Origin: Halorubrum aidingense JCM 13560
Lineage (GTDB): Archaea > Halobacteriota > Halobacteria > Halobacteriales > Haloferacaceae
NCBI RefSeq assembly: GCF_000336995.1
Contig: NZ_AOJI01000002.1
Span: 132,503-196,502 of the forward strand
Reading direction: 5' to 3'
Length of the DNA: 64,000 nucleotides
The notes beneath the pieces are model-generated. The model was not told the origin of the DNA. It did not search any database and was given only the letters and a program-made list of their open reading frames with translations. Position 1 is the first letter of the stretch. Every line of letters begins with the position of its first letter. Both the position numbers and the translations under genes were made by a program. This document shows positions 15,980 through 25,064 of this stretch, one piece after another.

Positions 15980-17983
15980 GTGACGGACGTACTACGCGGC
16001 CTCGCGCTGTCAGCGCCGACACTCCTCCAGCAGCTCCCGGTAGAGCTTCCCGTCTCCCTCGACGTGGTCGTCGTGCTCGCCGTCGTCGCCGTCGCGCTCG
16101 CCCTGTTCGTCCTCCAGCCGGTCTCGATCGACACGACGGCCATCGCGCTGATGGTCACGCTCATCCTCCTCGGCCCGTGGACCGGCGTCTCCCCGGAGGA
16201 GGGCGTGTCGGGCTTCTCGAACCCCGCGACGCTCACCGTGCTGTCGATGTTCATCCTCAGCGAGGGGGTTCGAAAGACCGGCGTCATCCAGATCCTCACC
16301 CGGAAGATGGAGTCGTTCGCGGGCGAAAGCGAGTTCCGACAGCTCCTCGCGACGGTCGGGCTGGCCGGCCCGTCGGCGGGCTTCGTCAACAACACGCCCA
16401 TCGTGGCGATACTCATCCCCGCCGTCATGAACCTCGCCCGGAAGACCGGGACCTCGCCGTCGAAACTGCTGATTCCGCTGTCGTTCGCGTCGATGATGGG
16501 CGGGATGCTCACCGTGATCGGGACGTCGTCGAACCTGCTCGCGAGCGATATCTGGGCGCAGATCGGTCCGACCGGCGAGCCGTTCTCGCTGTTCGAGTTC
16601 ACGCAGTTGGGAGCCATCGTCCTGGCCGTCGGGATCGGCTATCTGCTGACCGTCGGGCGATACCTCACGCCCGCCCGGATCACCGCCGAGGGGTCCCCCA
16701 CGGACCAGTTCGGGATGTCCGACTACCTGACCGCCGTCGTCGTGCACGAGGACTCCGACCTCGTCGGGTCGCGGGTGCGAGAGCTGGGCCGCGATGACCT
16801 CGATCTGGACGTGTTCCAGATCGTACGCAACGGCCGCACCATCGTTCACGGGCTCCCGAACGAGCGAATCGGTGCCGGCGACATCCTCTCGGTGAGAGCG
16901 AGCCAAGAGACGCTCGAACAGGTTCTCGAGGACGAACACCTCGTCCTCCTGCCCGAACTCCGCGACGCCGCGGCCGACGAGGACGAGCCGCTGCCCGAAG
17001 GGTTCCTGCCGGCACACCACGCGTGGGATCGGCCGCCCGAAACGGGTGACGCCTCCGCGACGGCAGACGAGACCGACGACGACGGGGACGAAGACGACGA
17101 AGACGACGAGGACGCTGACGACGCTACGGCGGAGACCTCGCTTACCGAGGTCGTGTTGCTCCCCGGGCCGTGGTCGAACCGCCGGGACGGCGTCGTCGGC
17201 TTCGAGCGCTCGTTCGACGCGACGGTCCTCGCCATTCGCCGGGGGGACGAGGTGATCCGACAGCGCCTCCGCGACGTCGACCCGCGGGCCGGGGACGTGC
17301 TGCTCGTGCAGACGAGTCCGGACGCCCTCGACCGGCTCCAATCCAACACCAACGTGGTCGTCTCCAGCGACGACCGGTGGGAGGAGTTCGACCGGAGGCA
17401 GATCCCTATCGCGCTGGGCATCGTCGCCGGCGTCGTCGGGCTGGCTGCCCTCGAGTACCTCCCCATCATGGTCAGCGCGCTCGCCGGTGTCGTGGCGATG
17501 CTGTTCTCGGGTATCCTCCGGCCCGCAGACGCCTACGAGGCCGTCGACTGGAACGTGATATTCCTGCTCGCGGGCGTCATTCCCCTGGGGGTCGCGTTCG
17601 AGGCGTCCGGGACCGCGGACCTCATCGCGACGGGGATCGTCGCCGGGAGCGTCGTTCTCCCGCCGATCGCGATGCTCGCGGCGTTCTACCTCGGCACCGC
17701 GGTCATCACGGAGATGGTGAGCAACAACGCGAGTATCGTGTTGATGCTTCCAATCGCCGTCGAGGTCGCGGGCCAACTCGGCGTCAACGCCTTCGCGTTC
17801 GCCCTCGCGGTGACGTTCGCCGCCAGCACGCCGCTCCTCAGCCCGGTCGGCTACCAGACGAACCTCATGGTCTACGGGCCGGGTGGCTACAAGTTCACGG
17901 ACTTCGCCCGCGTCGGTGCACCGCTCCAACTCATATTGACGGTCGTCACGACGGCCGGCATCGCGTTCTTTTGGGGGCTGTAG
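15980..17983 (+). CDS. SLC13/DASS permease with two TrkA-C domains
   Basis: The 667-aa membrane protein starts at a GTG. It has an N-terminal permease half with the twice-repeated ion-binding loops: GPSAGFVNNTPIVAILIPAV (about 128-147) and, in the C-terminal half, TEMVSNNASIVLMLPIAVE. Between the halves lie two cytoplasmic TrkA-C (RCK-C) domains, about 225-325 and 390-470. They are joined by a very acidic linker, about 360-385, almost pure Asp/Glu. The SNNA/VNNT motifs are those of Na+-coupled dicarboxylate, sulfate or phosphate carriers with two TrkA-C domains. The transported anion is not determinable. The last helix reaches the C terminus (TTAGIAFFWGL). Confidence 0.85.
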   Translation: MTDVLRGLALSAPTLLQQLPVELPVSLDVVVVLAVVAVALALFVLQPVSIDTTAIALMVTLILLGPWTGVSPEEGVSGFSNPATLTVLSMFILSEGVRKTGVIQILTRKMESFAGESEFRQLLATVGLAGPSAGFVNNTPIVAILIPAVMNLARKTGTSPSKLLIPLSFASMMGGMLTVIGTSSNLLASDIWAQIGPTGEPFSLFEFTQLGAIVLAVGIGYLLTVGRYLTPARITAEGSPTDQFGMSDYLTAVVVHEDSDLVGSRVRELGRDDLDLDVFQIVRNGRTIVHGLPNERIGAGDILSVRASQETLEQVLEDEHLVLLPELRDAAADEDEPLPEGFLPAHHAWDRPPETGDASATADETDDDGDEDDEDDEDADDATAETSLTEVVLLPGPWSNRRDGVVGFERSFDATVLAIRRGDEVIRQRLRDVDPRAGDVLLVQTSPDALDRLQSNTNVVVSSDDRWEEFDRRQIPIALGIVAGVVGLAALEYLPIMVSALAGVVAMLFSGILRPADAYEAVDWNVIFLLAGVIPLGVAFEASGTADLIATGIVAGSVVLPPIAMLAAFYLGTAVITEMVSNNASIVLMLPIAVEVAGQLGVNAFAFALAVTFAASTPLLSPVGYQTNLMVYGPGGYKFTDFARVGAPLQLILTVVTTAGIAFFWGL

Positions 17984-18110
17984 CGCGACTGGCTCCCCGG
18001 CGGGTGCCTCGGTGACGACGTCTGGTCTCCCAGCCCGACGTCGACGGACTGGTCGGGCGTAGCGACGATCGGTTCACCAGTCGGCGATCTCGGAAGTGAG
18101 TCGGATCCGG

Positions 18111-19736
18111 TCAGGCGAACTCGGTCTGGAACCGGGTGATGTTTTTGTCAGTCCCGGCGACGACGAGTTCGTCTCGGGGTTCAATCACGAATGAGGCCCC
18201 GGGATGGGTGACGACGCTCCCGTTTCGCTCGGCGGCGACAACCGTACATCCCGTCCGGCGACGGATGTCTGCGTCAGCGATCGATTGGCCAACAGCACCC
18301 GGCGCCGTCGTCCGAATGAGTTTCAGCTGCGTCCCGGGAGAGAGAATCTCCTCGTCGAGGACGATCGACGCGAGCATCCGTCCGCTCACCGACGCGAGCG
18401 ACAGCACGTAGTCCGCGCCGGCGCGATACAGCTTCGACACGCTCTCGTGATCGTTCGCTCGGGCGATGATCTCGATCCCGGGATTGAGTTCGCGAATCGC
18501 GAACGTCGCGAAGATCGCCGCCGTATCGTCCGGCAACGCGAGCACGATGGTACCGGCGTCCGTGATACCGGCCTCGCGGAGGACGTCTCGTTCCGTCGCA
18601 TCGCCGACCACGTCAACGGTCGAGGTGTCGCTGAGATCGATCGTCGTGTACTCGAACCCGGCGCTCGTGAGCGCGGTCATAATGGCTTGCCCGACGACAC
18701 CGATTCCGGCGACGATGACGTCTCCTCGCCGATGACGGCCTTCGGAGAGAGTCATCTCCTTCAACCGATCGAGGTCCGACTCGCTGCCGGTCGCGACGAG
18801 AACACTTCGGGCGTCAAACCGCGCATTCGGTGGGGGTGGACTCTGGAAATCGCCCCGGATCCACACACCGATGATATCCGCGCCAGCCCGCTCGAAAACG
18901 CCGCTGTCCGCGATGGTTCGGCCGATCAGTTCGCTCCCGCTCTGGAGCGGGAACTCCGCGATGTCGAAGTCCTCGTCAATCTCGACGGCGTCGACGGCCT
19001 CCGGGTCGAATGTGCCGACGGCCATGCCCGCGAGCTGCTCCCCCAGAATTCGCCGGGGTGTGAGCACGTGGTTGGCCCCCGCGTATCGGTGATAGTCCGC
19101 AGTGGTCGGATCCTCAGTCAGACTGATCGTCCGGACGTCGGGATTGACCTCCCGGGCGGAGAGGAGGATGCTCAGGTTCGTCTCGTCGTCGATGTTCGCG
19201 ATCAGCGTGTCGGCGTGTTCCACCCGGGCCGACCGGAGCGTCACGTCTGACTCGGGGTCGCCGAACATCACGGTGTACCCCGACGTGTACAGGTCGTTCG
19301 CGACCTCCCGGTCGTCCTCGACGATGACGTACTCGACGCCTCGTCCGGTGAGTTCGTCGATGAGGACCTCTTCGCGAGCCCCGTAGTTACACAGCACCAC
19401 GTGGCCATCGATCCCGTGTACCGACGACGGCGCAGTAGTGCGGAACGCGTCCTCGAAGAGCGGTACGACGAGCACGGGCAATGCCGCAAAGATGAGCACA
19501 AGCCCCGAAAGGGCCATCAGCGAGACGAGGTAGTTCATTTGGGGGCTCGACCAGGGGGCGTCTCCCCCGTACCCCACGGTGGTGACCGTCTGGATGACGA
19601 CTTCGAGCGAGCGATACAGCGGCTGCGGCCGGCCCTCCCACGTGGCCATCCCGTAGTTGTAGAGGATCACGAACCCGGAAAGCACGCTGACGACGCTGAC
19701 GAGATAATAGACGATGAGACGCGTTCGCCGGTCCAT
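18111..19736 (-). CDS. Two-RCK potassium channel / TrkA-N protein
   Basis: The 541-aa protein has a two-helix pore module: a first TM at about 8-27, a pore with the K+ selectivity filter TVGYGG at 53-58, and a second TM at about 67-92. Two RCK units follow, each with a TrkA-N Rossmann fold (HVVLCNYGAREEVLIDEL near 110; DVIVAGIGVVGQAIMTALTS near 340) and a TrkA-C lobe. The last lobe ends in RDELVVAGTDKNITRFQTEF. MthK/Kch-like channels gate K+ flux in response to ligands on RCK. High K+ is the haloarchaeal osmolyte strategy. It converges with the SLC13 gene and is transcribed from its own promoter. Confidence 0.88.
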   Translation of the reverse strand: MDRRTRLIVYYLVSVVSVLSGFVILYNYGMATWEGRPQPLYRSLEVVIQTVTTVGYGGDAPWSSPQMNYLVSLMALSGLVLIFAALPVLVVPLFEDAFRTTAPSSVHGIDGHVVLCNYGAREEVLIDELTGRGVEYVIVEDDREVANDLYTSGYTVMFGDPESDVTLRSARVEHADTLIANIDDETNLSILLSAREVNPDVRTISLTEDPTTADYHRYAGANHVLTPRRILGEQLAGMAVGTFDPEAVDAVEIDEDFDIAEFPLQSGSELIGRTIADSGVFERAGADIIGVWIRGDFQSPPPPNARFDARSVLVATGSESDLDRLKEMTLSEGRHRRGDVIVAGIGVVGQAIMTALTSAGFEYTTIDLSDTSTVDVVGDATERDVLREAGITDAGTIVLALPDDTAAIFATFAIRELNPGIEIIARANDHESVSKLYRAGADYVLSLASVSGRMLASIVLDEEILSPGTQLKLIRTTAPGAVGQSIADADIRRRTGCTVVAAERNGSVVTHPGASFVIEPRDELVVAGTDKNITRFQTEFA

Positions 19737-19874
19737 ACTAACTACCGTCAGGAGTCACTACCAAATAGTCACTCCCCCGATAGCGGCGACTCGCTCAGCG
19801 GTGCCCCGATCGGCGACACCCACCGATCGCACCCGCGACGGGCGGAGACCCAGGGTGAGGCGTCGTGGGTGTGA

Positions 19875-20990
19875 GTGGCACCACCGACGCCGCCGGTCGA
19901 GACGAACGAGATCTGCGGAGGGGGACTCCCGATTCATCGCCAGCTGTCGCTGCCGCGTCAGGTATTTGATCGTCCGGATCGATACTCCGGTATCGCATCG
20001 GATACCGCTACGGACGACCCAGACGGACCGGACGACCCGAGGCAGGGAACAGACTCGGACCGCGCAGACGACCCGGACGGCCCGGACGCCCCGAGGCAGA
20101 GAGCAGACTCGGACCGCGCGGACGACACGTCCGACGGGCCCGTCACCAGACGGCGACTCCTCCTCGGGGTCGCGGGCGGCCTCGGCCTCCTCGGAGCCGG
20201 CGGCCTCTACGTCACGCGATCGCTGAGCGGCGACTCCGGCGGGTACGAGGCGCCGGAGACGCAGCCGATGGTGACGACTCGGGGGCGACTCGACGCGGCT
20301 GATCCGACGGAGCGAGTGGGCTCGTGGGACTTCGGCGGGGCCGACGCGGTGGTCCTGTTCGTCCACGGCCTCGGTGCGGACGCCGCGTCGGCTCGCGATC
20401 AGGCGTACACCGCCCGGCTGGGCCTCGCAGCGGCGACGGGAGCCACCACGGAAACCGGCGGCCCCCCGGTGGTCGGCTACTCGTGGGCGTCGAACGTCGA
20501 CTGGGGGCCGGCCAAGCGAACCGCGGACGCCAACGCCGCCCCGCTCGCCGACTGGCTGACGGCGTGGGCCGACGACGACGGGCAACCGGTCCACCTGTTC
20601 GCTCACTCGCTCGGCGCCCGCGTGACGGGGGCAACGCTCCGCGAACTCGCCGATCGCGGACGGACAGACGTCCTCGCCTCGGTGTCGCTGTTCGGCGGAG
20701 CGATCCCGGACGACAGCGTCGCGGCCGACGGACGGTACGGGTCGGCCATCGCGGCGGTCGACGCCCCCGTCTTCAACTTCCACAGCCGGAACGACCGGGT
20801 CCTCGGCTGGGTGTATCGCGCCTCGGACCGGACCCGCGCGGTCGGTCACGGAGGGCTCGCGGCGTCGGCGAGCGCACCGGCCAGGTATACGGATATCGAC
20901 GTCACCGACCTCGTCGCGGACCACTACTCGTACGTCGAGCCGGAAGAAGGGTGTCTGCCGCGGGCGATCGAGCGGATCGGAATCGAGTGA
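19875..20990 (+). CDS. Tat-exported alpha/beta hydrolase with acidic leader
   Basis: The 371-aa protein starts at a GTG because no later ATG or GTG precedes the Tat motif. It has an unusual 90-residue acidic N-terminal region with two 18-residue tandem repeats (residues 47-82), then a Tat signal TRRRLLLGVAGGLGLLGAGG at 91-110. The mature domain is an alpha/beta hydrolase: oxyanion VHGLG at 163-167, nucleophile Ser245 in AHSLGAR, Asp307 in SRNDRV and His350 in ADHYSY give a full catalytic triad. It resembles DUF726/TMCO4-type esterase folds. The substrate is unknown, and the long leader before a Tat signal is odd; the true start could be mis-set if an atypical codon is used. Confidence 0.75.
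   Translation: MAPPTPPVETNEICGGGLPIHRQLSLPRQVFDRPDRYSGIASDTATDDPDGPDDPRQGTDSDRADDPDGPDAPRQRADSDRADDTSDGPVTRRRLLLGVAGGLGLLGAGGLYVTRSLSGDSGGYEAPETQPMVTTRGRLDAADPTERVGSWDFGGADAVVLFVHGLGADAASARDQAYTARLGLAAATGATTETGGPPVVGYSWASNVDWGPAKRTADANAAPLADWLTAWADDDGQPVHLFAHSLGARVTGATLRELADRGRTDVLASVSLFGGAIPDDSVAADGRYGSAIAAVDAPVFNFHSRNDRVLGWVYRASDRTRAVGHGGLAASASAPARYTDIDVTDLVADHYSYVEPEEGCLPRAIERIGIE
20013..20120 (+). repeat. Two 54-bp in-frame tandem repeats
   Basis: Two adjacent 54-base units (20013-20066 and 20067-20120) encode DDPDGPDDPRQGTDSDRA and DDPDGPDAPRQRADSDRA in the leader of the exported hydrolase. A third partial unit (GACGACACG) begins after them. Confidence 0.8.
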
Positions 20991-21089
20991 GTCGGCCGGA
21001 TAGACTCCGGACGCGTCTCCGTCGATTCGATCGCGGACCGCCGTTTGCTGTGACCCTTTATGCCGATTCGGACGGCCTGCGTTTTGCGG

Positions 21090-22118
21090 TCAGCGCAAAC
21101 GGTCCATCGCACCGAAGCGGTCCGTGTCGAACGGTCCGACCGTCGAAACCGCGGCCGCGCCGGCCGTGTTCCCAATCGTTGCTAACTCTTTGAGATCCGA
21201 GATGCCGCTGTGCCGTGCGGCGAGGACCGCACCGGCAAACGCGTCGCCAGCGCCGGCCGTGTTCCCAATCGTTGCTAACTCTTTGAGATCCGAGATGCCG
21301 CTGTGCCGTGCGGCGAGGACCGCACCGGCAAACGCGTCGCCAGCGCCGGCCGTGGTAGCGACCGAGGCCGTCGGCGGAGTCGCCGTCACCTGCTCGATGA
21401 CCTCCCCGTCAGCCACGATCATCGCGGTCGTCTCTGCCGGTCCGTCAGTGATGAACGCCGTCGCCGAGTGGTTCGGCGGGAGCAGTTCGAGCACTCCCGC
21501 CGGCGTGCGATCGATACCCGCCACCGCGAGATCATCCGTGCCAGCGAAGACGAGATCGCAGTACTGCAGCACGTCCTGCAGCGCCTGCCGATAGGCGTCT
21601 GGTGTGGGCCACTGGGTCGTTCGCCCGTTCAAATCAAAGGAGACGTTCGTGCCGGCGGCTGCGGCCGCCTCGGCGAGCCGTCGAACCGCGGTCTGATTCA
21701 CGTCGGCCGGCAACGTGACGCCCTCCAAGTGGACCCACTCGTAGGGGGACACGAGCGTCGCCGGATCGGCGGGCGGGGTGAACCCATAGCAACTCCCGGC
21801 TATCCAAGCGGTCCAGTGCTCGTCGTCCTCCGTTGCGGCGTACAGCGTGAGCGGTGACGTCGCGTCGACCCGTGTCACGTGTGTCGTGTCGACTGGACTC
21901 TCCGCGAGGTGCTGGGCGGCCATCTCCCCCATGATGTCGGTGCCAATGTTCGTCACGAGGCCGGTCTCACTGCCCAGTGAGGCGGCCCATCGCGCGACGT
22001 TCGTCGCCGTCCCGCCGATGTGCCACTCAAAGCGGCTCCCGGGTGTGATCGATGTCGCGTCCGTCGGATAGAGATCGATCGTCGCGTCGCCGACGACCAA
22101 CACACCCTGTGTACTCAT
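21090..22118 (-). CDS. PfkB family sugar kinase with internal duplication
   Basis: The 342-aa protein shows PfkB features: VVGDATIDLYP at the start, the substrate lid GGTATNVARWAASLG at 35-49, and the ATP/catalytic anion hole AGAGDAFAGAVLA. The catalytic segment is present twice, with Asp261 and Asp292, because residues 257-287 are repeated exactly as 288-318. PfkB enzymes phosphorylate ribose, nucleosides, fructose phosphates or ketodeoxy sugars. The neighbouring nucleoside hydrolase suggests ribose or a nucleoside. Without the extra 31 residues the length would be about 311, normal for the family. The duplication separates the anion hole from the following helix, so activity is uncertain. 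Confidence 0.8.
   Translation of the reverse strand: MSTQGVLVVGDATIDLYPTDATSITPGSRFEWHIGGTATNVARWAASLGSETGLVTNIGTDIMGEMAAQHLAESPVDTTHVTRVDATSPLTLYAATEDDEHWTAWIAGSCYGFTPPADPATLVSPYEWVHLEGVTLPADVNQTAVRRLAEAAAAAGTNVSFDLNGRTTQWPTPDAYRQALQDVLQYCDLVFAGTDDLAVAGIDRTPAGVLELLPPNHSATAFITDGPAETTAMIVADGEVIEQVTATPPTASVATTAGAGDAFAGAVLAARHSGISDLKELATIGNTAGAGDAFAGAVLAARHSGISDLKELATIGNTAGAAAVSTVGPFDTDRFGAMDRLR
21163..21348. repeat. Exact 93-bp tandem duplication
   Basis: Bases 21163-21255 are repeated without a difference at 21256-21348. Both copies are flanked by the short word GCGCCGGCCGTG, which fits slippage or unequal recombination. The unit is in frame inside the PfkB gene and duplicates its GAGD catalytic motif. 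The lack of any divergence means it arose recently or is kept identical, or is an assembly artefact. Confidence 0.9.
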
Positions 22119-22170
22119 CGTGTAGTGCGTCCCCGTGGACGCACCTGTGTCTTCCTCCTCGATCGTGGCC

Positions 22171-22407
22171 TCACCTGTGAACCTCGGCTACGAACACCGT
22201 CCGCCGGGCGGCTCGTAAGTGCTGCGTGAACGTCGCCCGTGAGATGTCGAGCGCGTCGGCGAGCTCCCCGGTGTTGGTGTGCCGCGGCCGCTCGAAGTAA
22301 CCCGCCTCGACGGCGAGTTCGAGCACCGGGCGCTGTCGGTCGGTCAGGCCGTCGACCACCTCGACGTTCGACGTTGCGGACTCGTCGGTGGTCCAGAGCG
22401 TCGTCAC
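22171..22407 (-). pseudogene. Truncated HTH_10 (Bat-type) regulator
   Basis: The segment encodes a complete C-terminal HTH_10 domain of the bacterio-opsin-activator type: DGLTDRQRPVLELAVEAGYF, then ERPRHTNTGELADALDISRA, then TFTQHLRAARR. Full family members are about 200 aa or more, with a sensor or GAF/BAT domain before it. Here the only available start is a GTG at 22407, giving 78 aa, and a seven-C run sits next to it. The sequence above belongs to the promoter of the nucleoside hydrolase. It may be a truncated relic or a functional minimal regulator of the flanking kinase and hydrolase genes. Confidence 0.6.
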
Positions 22408-22522
22408 CCCCCCTCGCCGCAGAGGTCCGAGGGGTCGGGAGAGACGCCTCCGCAGATGGACGCGATGCTCGTCTCTTTCCACTACCGGACTCTCTTTATC
22501 GCTTGCAGGTGACCGGCGATCA

Positions 22523-23512
22523 ATGAGTGATGGACATTCGAAACGGATTATCGTCGACACGGACACGGCCGGCGACGACACCCAAGCGCTCGTCTTGGCG
22601 GCGCTGTCCGACCGCGTCGAACTGGAAGGCGTGACGATCTGTGCGGGTAACGTCCCCTTCGACTACCAAGTCGAGAACGCGAAGTACACGCTCGACCTCG
22701 CCGGTGTGGCCGACGAGGTCCCCGTCTACGAGGGAGTTCGCTCGCCGTTACAGAAGGAGCATGACTTCGCCGAGTACGTCCACGGAGCGGGCGGCCTCGG
22801 CGGAGAGCTGTTCCCCGAGACGGGGATCCCCTCGGCGGACGATCACGCCGTGGACTTCATCGTTCGCAGCGCCCGAGAGAACCCCGGCGAGATCTCGCTC
22901 GTCTGTATCGCGCCGCTGACCAACGTCGCGGTCGCGCTCCAACACGAGCCCGACCTGCCGGAGCTGCTCGACGAGGTGTTGGTCATGGGCGGAGCGGTGA
23001 ACACGCTGGGCAACATCACGCCCGCCGCGGAGTACAACTTCTGGGTCGATCCCGACGCCGCCGCCATCGTGATGGACGCCTTCGAGACCACGCTGGTCGA
23101 CTGGGGCGTGACCGTCCGGGACTCGGCGTTCGACGCGGAGGTACTGGCGGAGATCGAGTCCGTCGACACGCCGTTAGCGGAGTTTTACACCACGGTCACC
23201 GCGGCCGTTCGCGAGTTCAACAGCCAGTCCGAACAGGACTCCCTGGGCGACGACGTCACCACCCAGCCCGACTCGATGACGGTCGCGACGATGATCGAGC
23301 CGGATATCGTGGAGGAGGCGAGCACGTATCACGTCGCCGTCGACGACCGCGAGGGGATGACGCGCGGATACAGCCTGGTCGACGAGCTCGCGGTCACTGA
23401 CGGCGAGGCGAAAACCACGGTGATCGAGTCGGTCGACGGCGACCGGTTCACCGAACTGCTTCTCGACGCCTTCCGGCACGGCGATCCGCACCGCGAAAGT
23501 CCCGATCAGTGA
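22523..23512 (+). CDS. Nucleoside hydrolase (IunH family)
   Basis: The 329-aa enzyme begins KRIIVDTDTAGDDTQALVLA, carrying the diagnostic DTDxxGDD calcium-binding motif (Asp12, 14, 18, 19). It also has LVCIAPLTNVAVAL (about 128-141), VLVMGGAV (about 155-162) and EYNFWVDPDAAAIVM (about 172-186) with the further Ca2+/ribose ligands. IunH enzymes hydrolyse ribonucleosides to base and ribose in the cytoplasm; purine or pyrimidine preference is not clear. It is divergent from the kinase and truncated regulator, an arrangement that suggests nucleoside or ribose salvage. An internal TATA-like ctctttatcg lies about 30 bases upstream of the ATG at 22523. Confidence 0.88.
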   Translation: MSDGHSKRIIVDTDTAGDDTQALVLAALSDRVELEGVTICAGNVPFDYQVENAKYTLDLAGVADEVPVYEGVRSPLQKEHDFAEYVHGAGGLGGELFPETGIPSADDHAVDFIVRSARENPGEISLVCIAPLTNVAVALQHEPDLPELLDEVLVMGGAVNTLGNITPAAEYNFWVDPDAAAIVMDAFETTLVDWGVTVRDSAFDAEVLAEIESVDTPLAEFYTTVTAAVREFNSQSEQDSLGDDVTTQPDSMTVATMIEPDIVEEASTYHVAVDDREGMTRGYSLVDELAVTDGEAKTTVIESVDGDRFTELLLDAFRHGDPHRESPDQ

Positions 23513-23654
23513 CTACCGTTCCGAGATACCGCAGGCGAGCCGTCGAAAACTCAACCGTCACCGATGTGACCCGGTGATCGATAAGTGAACGTATTCTGAG
23601 AAGGTCAATAGTACTACATTATTAATAGTGTTGAATTCGTATCGGCGCTCTGGG

Positions 23655-25058
23655 ATGAGTACAGATGACCACAGCCACGGTACGGAACAGAGCGGTCACG
23701 AACACCACGAAGTCGAGGGGCCGGGGTATCCGACGCCGGCCGCGATGCGGACTGAGAGCGGCCGTGAAGAAACGGCGTACGTGATGGCGCCGCGAGTGGG
23801 CATGGAGAACGACGGCCCGGACTTCGTCGGCGTCGTCGACCTCGACCCCACGTCGGACACCTACAGCGAACTGATCGACGCGGTGGAGATGCCCAACAAC
23901 GGGGACGAACTCCACCACTTCGGCTGGAACGCCTGCTCGTCGTCGTGTCACGCCGAGGGCCTCGCTCGACAGTACCTGGTCGTTCCGGGCCAACGGTCCT
24001 CACGCATTCACGTCATCGACGCCGAGGACCCGCGCGATCCCGAGATGGTGACGGTCATCGAACCGGAGGAGGTGTTCGAACACGACCTGTCCGCGCCGCA
24101 CACGGTCCACTGCGTCCCCGGCGGGAAGATTGTCATCAGCATGCTCGGCGACGCGAACGGCGAGCTCCCCGGCGGGTTCCTCCAGTTGGATCAGGAGGAC
24201 TTCAGCATCGACGGCCACTGGGAGGCCGACCGCGGCGACATGGAGATGAACTACGACTACTGGTACCAGCCACGCCACGACGTCATGATCTCCAGCGAGT
24301 GGGCCGCGCCGAACACCTACTATCCGGGGTTCGACCTCGACGACGTCGAGGCGGGCAACTACGGCGACAGCATCCACATCTGGTCGTGGGACGACCGCGA
24401 GCACATCCAGACGCTCGAATTCGGCGAGCAGGGGCAGATTCCGCTGGAGGTTCGGATGAGCCACAACCCCGAGGAAACGCAGGGGTATATCGGCGCAGCG
24501 CTCTCCTCGAACATCATCCGCTTTTACGAGGAGAGCGACGGCACGTGGGACTGGGACGTCGTCATCGACGAGGAGCCGCGCGAACACGAGGACTGGGACA
24601 TGCCGGTGCCGCCGCTCATCACGGACATCCTGCTGTCGCTGGACGATCAGTACCTGTTCTTCTCGAACTGGCTCCACGGGGACGTTCGGATGTACGACGT
24701 GAGCGACGCGGGTAATCCGCGACTGGTCGATCGGGTGTGGGCCGGCGGCCTCTTCGGCGACCGGCAGACGGTGCAGGGCGAGGAGATCCGCGGCGCGCCA
24801 CAGATGCTCCAGCTCTCCCGGGACGGCAAGCGGCTCTACTGGACGACGTCGCTGTTCTCGTCGTGGGACAACCAGTTCTTCCCGGACATCGCCACGGACG
24901 GCTCGCTGATGCTCAAAGCCGACGTCTACCCCGACGAGGGACGGATGGAACTGGACGAGGAGTTCCTCGTGGACTTCGGTGACGCCCCCGGCGGACCGGC
25001 GCGGGCTCACGAGATCCGCTGGCCGGGCGGCGACTGCACGAGCGACGTCTGGCAGTGA
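23655..25058 (+). CDS. mtoX: Methanethiol oxidase (SBP56/selenium-binding protein family)
   Basis: The 467-aa protein follows the SBP56 family almost throughout: ELHHFGWNACSSSCH (85-99), SSRIHVIDAEDPRDPEMV, ISMLGDANGELPGGFL, YWYQPRHDVMISSEWAAPNT, PLEVRMSHNPEETQGY, ITDILLSLDDQYLFFSNWLH, APQMLQLSRDGKRLYWTTSL and the C-terminal AHEIRWPGGDCTSDVWQ. The family includes MtoX, a copper-dependent beta-propeller oxidising methanethiol to formaldehyde, H2S and H2O2. In human SELENBP1 the Cys motif is CSSC; here it is C94-S-S-S-C98, one residue longer. No signal peptide is visible; the N terminus is His-rich (DDHSHGTEQSGHEHHE), perhaps for metal. A TATA (attattaat, 23616-23624) fits a leaderless ATG at 23655. 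Confidence 0.88.
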   Translation: MSTDDHSHGTEQSGHEHHEVEGPGYPTPAAMRTESGREETAYVMAPRVGMENDGPDFVGVVDLDPTSDTYSELIDAVEMPNNGDELHHFGWNACSSSCHAEGLARQYLVVPGQRSSRIHVIDAEDPRDPEMVTVIEPEEVFEHDLSAPHTVHCVPGGKIVISMLGDANGELPGGFLQLDQEDFSIDGHWEADRGDMEMNYDYWYQPRHDVMISSEWAAPNTYYPGFDLDDVEAGNYGDSIHIWSWDDREHIQTLEFGEQGQIPLEVRMSHNPEETQGYIGAALSSNIIRFYEESDGTWDWDVVIDEEPREHEDWDMPVPPLITDILLSLDDQYLFFSNWLHGDVRMYDVSDAGNPRLVDRVWAGGLFGDRQTVQGEEIRGAPQMLQLSRDGKRLYWTTSLFSSWDNQFFPDIATDGSLMLKADVYPDEGRMELDEEFLVDFGDAPGGPARAHEIRWPGGDCTSDVWQ

Positions 25059-25064
25059 TCGGTC

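Noticed and set aside
16010..17929. 639-codon minus-strand frame opposite the SLC13 gene
   Set aside because: His/Arg/Asp-rich antisense shadow without membrane or domain features.
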